Shown here piece after piece: positions 57,731 through 64,000 of a DNA stretch of 64,000 nucleotides. Under the pieces are notes generated by a model, which had not been told where the DNA came from, did no database searches, and saw only the letters and a program-made list of their open reading frames with translations. The DNA comes from Homalodisca vitripennis (Eukaryota > Arthropoda > Insecta > Hemiptera > Cicadellidae): positions 1 through 64,000 of the forward strand of contig NW_025777549.1 in NCBI RefSeq assembly GCF_021130785.1. The letters are read 5' to 3'. Numbering within the stretch: the first letter of the stretch is position 1; each line of letters starts with the position of its first letter. The position numbers were made by a program, and so were the translations under genes.

Positions 57731-60281
57731 CAATACCAATGACCATAATACACAGATTGGCAAATTTTCAGAAAATATCATTGATGAGTGGGTGTATTTG
57801 GTGAAAATTAATGTGATGTTATATTCCATAAATTGAAATTTCATAACGATATTCATATTTTCATTAATTTAATACATTTTAAGTATTATTTCATGTAAAA
57901 ATTCATTTCGAAACCGTCAGGTAATTTTGGACCATCCATTATATGTATGCCATAGTCTCTGATATTAGACTTTTGGCAATCCATAGCCCATCCATTTCAT
58001 ATAGTGTATATGTCTTTTCTACTCGTATGTAAATAGTTATTCCTGGTATGCTTATAATTACACTAAAACCTATAAAGATTTATTTTAAATTAACGCCTTT
58101 TTTATTATTCAAAAACGAAGTTTCCAGCCATGAGCAGTAACCAAAATAACACAGTTATTACAATAAGTAACAGTTTTATTAACTCTTTTTCTTACGCTTA
58201 ACAAAAAAGAATAGCCAATACTTAATTAATTATATTAAATGAATTATACTTAAATTAATTAAATCAGGAAACAAAAAGCTCACCGCCAAGTCCACGAGAC
58301 CTTTGTAGTGAGTCTTCTAATCATTTGTCAAAAAGAGAGAGTCATCACTAAAATATTCATTGTTCGACCGAAATTCCTCCCCGAGTTATAAAAAATAAAT
58401 CATCAGAGTTATAACAAGTAGGTCATTCGCAATTAATAATACCACCGAATTTTCACTGTATAAATATTACCGTAAACACCTAATTCTTCCCTCGCGAGCT
58501 CCTCCTGCACGTTTCGGAAGGACCTAAAAACGTTTTATTAATAGTAGAAATGAACAGTTACAACTTTGAAGTTCAGGAGACGTTTAAAACGAGAGTGTGA
58601 CAGTAATTGACTACAGGAGACGTTGAAACGTACATCACGTAGTTGTCTCCGAGACGTTGACAAGTGTTTCTCCAAAGTTTATCTATGTTATAAATTCCAT
58701 AATAAGCATTTTTACAGTTACATTTTTCATTTTATAAAAATCTAGATATTTTTACAGTAAATAAAATTGGAATAAATCATAGTCAAATCTCGGTTGTAAA
58801 ATTAGGTATGTCTGTCATAATTTTGGAAATATTCCTTTAAACTTGAATGGTTGATAGTTGAAACATTTTACACTTTTAATACTCTTGAAAATTTTAAACT
58901 ATCTTACACAGTCTAGTGCATCTAAAATTAGAGTGAACAAAGCAATTTAGTTTTGATACTAGATTTTTATAGTTTAGAGATACAATTACAAAAGTGACTG
59001 TATTTTTCATAGCTATTATATAGATAGATCTGAACTCTTGACAGGTAACAAATATAGTTACAAGATTAACTGGATGTGTTGTAATTCTTCTTGAATTTTA
59101 AACAAATTAAATAAATAAAACTTATTATATCTAATCAATGTAAGTATTTTCATAACAAAAAATATATTAATTCTTAGTTTGTGCTCGGGTGAAACGTTCT
59201 GAATCTATGAAAATCAACTGACTTATCGTGATAAATGTGTATTGCAGGTTTGATACTTAAGAACTAGTTAAGATTTAATATTTTAAAACCGCACCTAATA
59301 AGAGAATAATTAGATGGAGAACATAAATTTCTGTATATGCAGTTGAGAAAATGTAAACATTTATAGGTTTACCAATAACAAGTATTTACCTCTTTTAATG
59401 ACAAGTAAAGAACATTTTATAGAACTGACGTATTTTTAGAGGCTACATTATCTATATTTATTAGAAACCATTTTGCAATATACATGACAAAAGTTTGGGC
59501 TTTTTTATGGTGTAGTGATGTCTGAATCGGATAAGGGAAACTCATAGAATGGGGAAGAAAAGACAAAGAAATAATAAATATAGATACATAAAGGAAAAGA
59601 AACAAAATGCAACGCGACATGATTAGAATGTTCAACCACTTAAGGTCTGCTTGTTCGAGCAAAATTAACTTATCCAGACTGTGGATGTAGGGGGAAAAGC
59701 ATGGAATCTATTACTGAAAATGATAAAATGACTTTTATTGCAGTGATTTATGTCTGAATACCTAAAAATGAACAGGGTACTTCTTTAAGTATGAATTGAA
59801 AAACATTATGTTTCAAAATATAGTCAAATAAACTAGCTTTTTCATTCAAGTATATATTAAAGTTGTTGAAATGTGTTGTTTAATCTGTTGTTGGCATTGT
59901 TAATGAACAAGAATATCTTTTAGAAAAATGCAAACTATTACAATGCGATTATACACCAAGTTCTAGTAGAGTAAAGAATTTTTATAATTTTCAAGTGCTT
60001 TTGCCATCTATAAAAAGCAATACATCTAGGAGCTGTATTGTTAGCTGCTGTGGTACTCACATGGTTAGTTTTCCATGTTATGAAACATAATCAAGTTGGG
60101 TGTTTTAGTCCTCCGCAATAGAACTTTCTAACTGTTTAATTGACAAATTTGCAAGTTTTAATTAAATAAACATGTGAATTTACTCAAACATAGCCATTTC
60201 GTAACGAATCAGCTGACATCTGAGACATATTGGTGAAGACGTGGAATGTGGCCAAACACGTGTGTTACAGTAATATTTTAG
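57731..60281. other. AT-rich non-coding DNA with a short direct repeat
   Basis: CAGGAGACGTTTAAAACG at 58574-58591 and CAGGAGACGTTGAAACG at 58614-58630 are direct repeats 40 bp apart, with a further CGAGACGTTGA near 58650. No gene recognised. Confidence 0.4.
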
Positions 60282-60373
60282 AAAGGACCACTCCTCATCC
60301 TTATCAACCGAATCATCCTTATAAACTGAATCATCCTTATCATGAAGGCTACGAGTACAGCTTCAATATTACG
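60282..60373 (+). CDS. Candidate exon with three 18-bp coding repeats
   Basis: Preceded by TAATATTTTAG (possible acceptor ending 60281) and followed by a weak donor (ACG then GTGAAA). The open frame reads ERTTPHPYQPNHPYKLN then HPYHEGYEYSFNIT: three copies of an 18-bp unit (60296-60313, 60314-60331, 60332-60349) encode HPYQPN, HPYKLN and HPYHEG. Composition is GC-richer than the flanks. The frame stays open past the donor to a TAG near 60440. The repeat keeps frame and chemistry, which hints at coding, but a chance minisatellite is possible. Confidence 0.27.
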
Positions 60374-62255
60374 GTGAAAAACATCATAAGTCAAATTAAA
60401 ACTCTCTTAAAATTGATAACAAGTTCACAAATAAACGAATAGGTATTTATTTTTAGCATTATTAAATTCCGCGTGATTCTTAAAATATATAATTTTACTA
60501 TTTTTACTACCCATCTGGTTTGCTGAATTAGATATTGCATTTGAGAATCAGCAGACATTGCTATTATAAAACTTAATATTGTAATGGACTGTGATTATAA
60601 ACCATTAATAATTACCTATTCTAAAGCTTCCTAAAGGGAATTGAAAACGGTGTATCCCAATGTGAAAATCTATCTTAATGTAAATTTTAACCATCGATAT
60701 AAGACGCTGCTATAATCGGAAGGTTAAATGGAGCTAAAGACAAGATTCGTAATGAAACAATTACTCCATTATCATTCCCACCAAAGATACGTTATGTGTC
60801 CGTTTTGCTATCCTGAATTGGGATGCTGTCTAAACATTGTGGTGCACTAAATTGCGCACATGATGATGCAATGAGAATCTGTTCATTTATATTATATTTA
60901 TTATTATTATAGCTGGGTCCAATTGTAGAAACAATGTAAATTATTTTGAGCTTCGTCAATGAAGTTTTTTGACTATTGACGGACTTTGACTCCAGATTCA
61001 GAGATATATGTACATTGTTGATTTGTTCATAATTTCTTCGTTCAAATCAAATTTCGCTATTTTAGAGACATAAACCTGTACTGAGTTGATAAAAATTATT
61101 ATGTTGGAGAATCATGAAGAAACAGATTAGTAAATCAACCTGATAAGGCCAACGTTACAATCTGTTGTTTGTTTACATCAACTTCAAATTACAATGAGAC
61201 AATTAATGTCTATTCTCTGAATGGCTACACTATCACGCGTCTCCGGTTTTATACACGAGGAAAAGAGGGATCAAACCTATTTAAAAAAATTACGATTTCA
61301 ATCTACATTTAAATTTTTTCAAAGTTTAAATCTCAATTTTGTTAATAAATAATACAAGAGATTAATGATCTTTAATATCATAAAATGTAATTGTAAAGTT
61401 CTCATAGTATTGAATAATCGAGAGCTCTCATATTATAAAAAAGACATAATCGGTGATGGCAGGGGAACACTTCTATGGAGAAGAAATGTGAAAATATTCC
61501 AGAAATATTTCACAATTCGGAAAATAATTATGATAATATAAAAAAAAACATAATGCAAATTTATCTGACATTAAATAATTTTTGAGGCTTTCGGTTGAGT
61601 TAAAAAATGTTTTTTTATATTTTAACTTTAGAAAATATTAAATATGCAGTTATTAGTCAGTTGTGTAATGCAGACTGCATAGACAATTATACTACAGATT
61701 TTATCAGTGACGAATTTGTTTCATCTATATGATTGCAAATGCTATCTAAGCGTAGTTATAAACCCACCTAAATAAACAAAACTGTGAATGTTTCAATGAA
61801 AAGTACTCAACGATGGTTGGACCCTTTATACTGTGTAAGACATTAACTGTGGCTTATGAAAAACGATGGAACGGACACAACCATTCCTCCATGAGCCATT
61901 ATTACCCAGTCTGCAGTACGGAAAACAACAAACTTCCATCACACAAAACTTGTTTTAAACAATTATTCTTAGTTTGAAAATGAACTTAGTTTAAACTAAT
62001 CTTTACTGTTTTCCTTATACCAGAAACAGAACCCAAGCAACGGAAATATATATATTTTTTAGCCGAGGCAGCCTTTTTAAGCCTACGTATGCATAAATTT
62101 TGTTGATCGGTGTAAAAAATCAAAACCGTTTATATAGTACCATAAATATATTTGCACAGGACGTATACAATTCTGAAAATTATTTCCAAAATCTACATAT
62201 GAATATATTTTCTACATCGTGGCAATAAGGCAAACTAGACTGAAACAATATAAAT
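60374..62255. other. AT-rich non-coding DNA
   Basis: Nothing recognised. Confidence 0.4.
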
Positions 62256-62269
62256 TATATATATATATA

Positions 62270-62301
<32 letters not shown>
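62256..62301. repeat. (TA)n microsatellite with internal palindrome
   Basis: Two TA runs joined by TATAATTTATA. Confidence 0.93.
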
Positions 62302-62303
<2 letters not shown>

Positions 62304-64000
62304 AACAAATAAATTATACAAGTGAATTTTAACGGTCGTAATAAAAACTTTCCTCGCTCATGTAATATGTAGATCTTCTGCTTCCCTATAAAAAGGCAAA
62401 TTTAACTATGGCACTTGAAATACCGTTTACCGCTTGTAGATTACATAGGTCTTTAGAAGAAACTTTTTGATCGAATCATGTCTTTTATACAGTGTCAAAA
62501 TCAACATATGTACTTTTTTGTATTGATCAAGACAATAAGGCGACCGAAAATACATTATACTGTATGAATATATCTTTTATTTGTATGGTGGGTATATATA
62601 ATTTAGATCATTCGTTGTTAAAAATACAATTTATCGTACCAACACAATATTGGGTTCTAACGCACTGGACATAGTAACAGAATATTTAGGCCGTAAAGTC
62701 CACTTGCATAAAATATTACATATAAGGGGTACATTAAAACAATTACTACTATATTGCAAATCAATTAAAAAGTCTACTAGCTTCTGCAGGAATATCTGCT
62801 CTTGGCCTTTAGCAGAAATTTCTTGTTTTTCATATCATAAAATATTAAAGGGATCTAAAAATGAACCCCATTGGATACATATTTATATATTTAAATTAAA
62901 AGTTAAACGTAAAATTTGTAAAAATCTAAATTAACATAAGCATTAAAACAGGTATAATAATATGTTATTTTAGTTAATTTTAACATAAACGTTATTAATA
63001 CCGAACATTACTGAGCATGTGTGAAAATGTAAGTATAGAATTTAATCTATAGTATATCTATAAATTTTGTCTTTGCTAATTATTGTTAGTTAGTCGTTTT
63101 GTTTTTGTTACTTTAATCTTTTTAATTTTTAAATTATGGACTGTTTTGTCTTGTTCTTCACACCAAGTAAAATCCTTGCCAATTCACAACCTCTGGGAAA
63201 TAGAAATTACATTTCTTTTTTTTATCAATTTAATGAAAGGTTTTACAAAACTCGTTTAAACTGAAAACTAAATAGGAAGTGGAAAAAGATGCTGGGGAAT
63301 TTAAAAAGAACAAACGAAACTGGAAATATACAAAGGGGTTCTTTCAATTCAAAGAGGCTTATTGGTCTTTTTCGAGCAACGTAGAACGTAAAATTAAAAC
63401 AAATTGAAATTAAAATGAAGATTATTGAAATTTTTCCGATTGTTAGCAAACTTTTGTACATTAGTCCTATATCTTACCTTTATTACAGTGAGGAAAATAC
63501 GGAACTAACACAGTTTTTAACAATCTGAGTGAGATCGTGTTAATTTTAACATGTGGCATAGTAACACATTTAGCACTAGGATGGAAAAACTCCTCTTCCG
63601 CAGGATATAACATAAATAAACTGTGTTATAGGCTAGCAAGGTTTCGAAGCCTGTTGCGTCACATATGGTCTGGCATATACCTTGCCTATTCCAGGCAAAA
63701 GACTTTCGAGTGGTAATAAAGCAGTCTTGAAGTGCTATTGCATTGGTATACACACTACGGAATTTGCTATTTTGTATTTACTTTTGTTAAAGCCACATAT
63801 CTTAGATGGTATATTATTAGAATTACTTATATTATTTAAGTCCGCGCCAGTATACCAAATGTGAGTGGGCTAGATTAATTTTATAAAATTGAGGTAATAC
63901 AACAGGAAACTTCAAAGAGGAAAGAAAAACGGGAAATTGCTATATGAAGTATATTAATTCAATACATCTATAGGACTTTAAGAAAAGACATTTTCAAACA
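62302..64000. other. AT-rich non-coding DNA
   Basis: Open frames at 62492-62934 and the minus-strand frames at 63243-63753 show no domain and look like chance. Confidence 0.4.

Noticed and set aside
62492..62934. Two open frames of 60 and 94 codons in a row
   Set aside because: No family resemblance and background composition.

Overview
This is a window of eukaryotic nuclear DNA, most likely from an insect. It is strongly A+T-rich and gene-poor, has long (TA)n microsatellites, and is littered with decayed transposable elements of arthropod type: non-LTR retrotransposons with a PHD-like ORF1, Tc1/mariner, piggyBac and Mutator-like elements. A sap-sucking hemipteran with a large genome would fit, but that is only an impression. 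No bacterial operons, CRISPR arrays, viral genomes or rRNA genes were seen. No complete host protein-coding gene is visible. Longer open frames are either transposon remains or look like chance.

Layout. 0.9-5.3 kb: a nearly full-length but dead LINE on the minus strand (LINE-A). 8.5-9.0 kb: a piggyBac-type transposase C-terminal relic. 12-21 kb: mostly empty, with short tandem and dispersed repeats, one candidate signal-peptide exon (16.6 kb) and an unusual tRNA-like unit inside inverted-repeat arms (20.94-21.05 kb). 21.9-22.3 kb: a Tc1-type DNA-binding domain relic. 23.5-28.2 kb: dispersed and tandem repeats. 30.69-32.03 kb: a complete-ended, internally deleted Tc1/mariner element with TA target-site duplication. 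33.5-34.3 kb: a repeat whose last 329 bp recurs, inverted and about 97% identical, at 52.07-52.39 kb. 37.3-37.7 and 57.6-57.7 kb: further transposase scraps. 40.9 kb: a candidate 95-bp exon. 43.6-47.6 kb: a second LINE of the same general type (LINE-B) whose middle has been replaced by most of a Mutator-like (MULE) transposase gene in the opposite orientation. 49-64 kb: mostly unassignable AT-rich DNA with microsatellites, a three-unit tandem repeat, two decayed coding-like tracts and one candidate exon with an 18-bp coding repeat.

How it works together: there is no pathway here. The window is a record of successive insertions (LINEs, then a MULE inside a LINE, plus cut-and-paste elements), all now mutated. 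The parts most likely to matter biologically are the few candidate host exons and the tRNA-like unit, which keeps recognisable RNA polymerase III promoter boxes and a T-run terminator. All translations were made by eye; element boundaries are approximate unless terminal repeats are stated.
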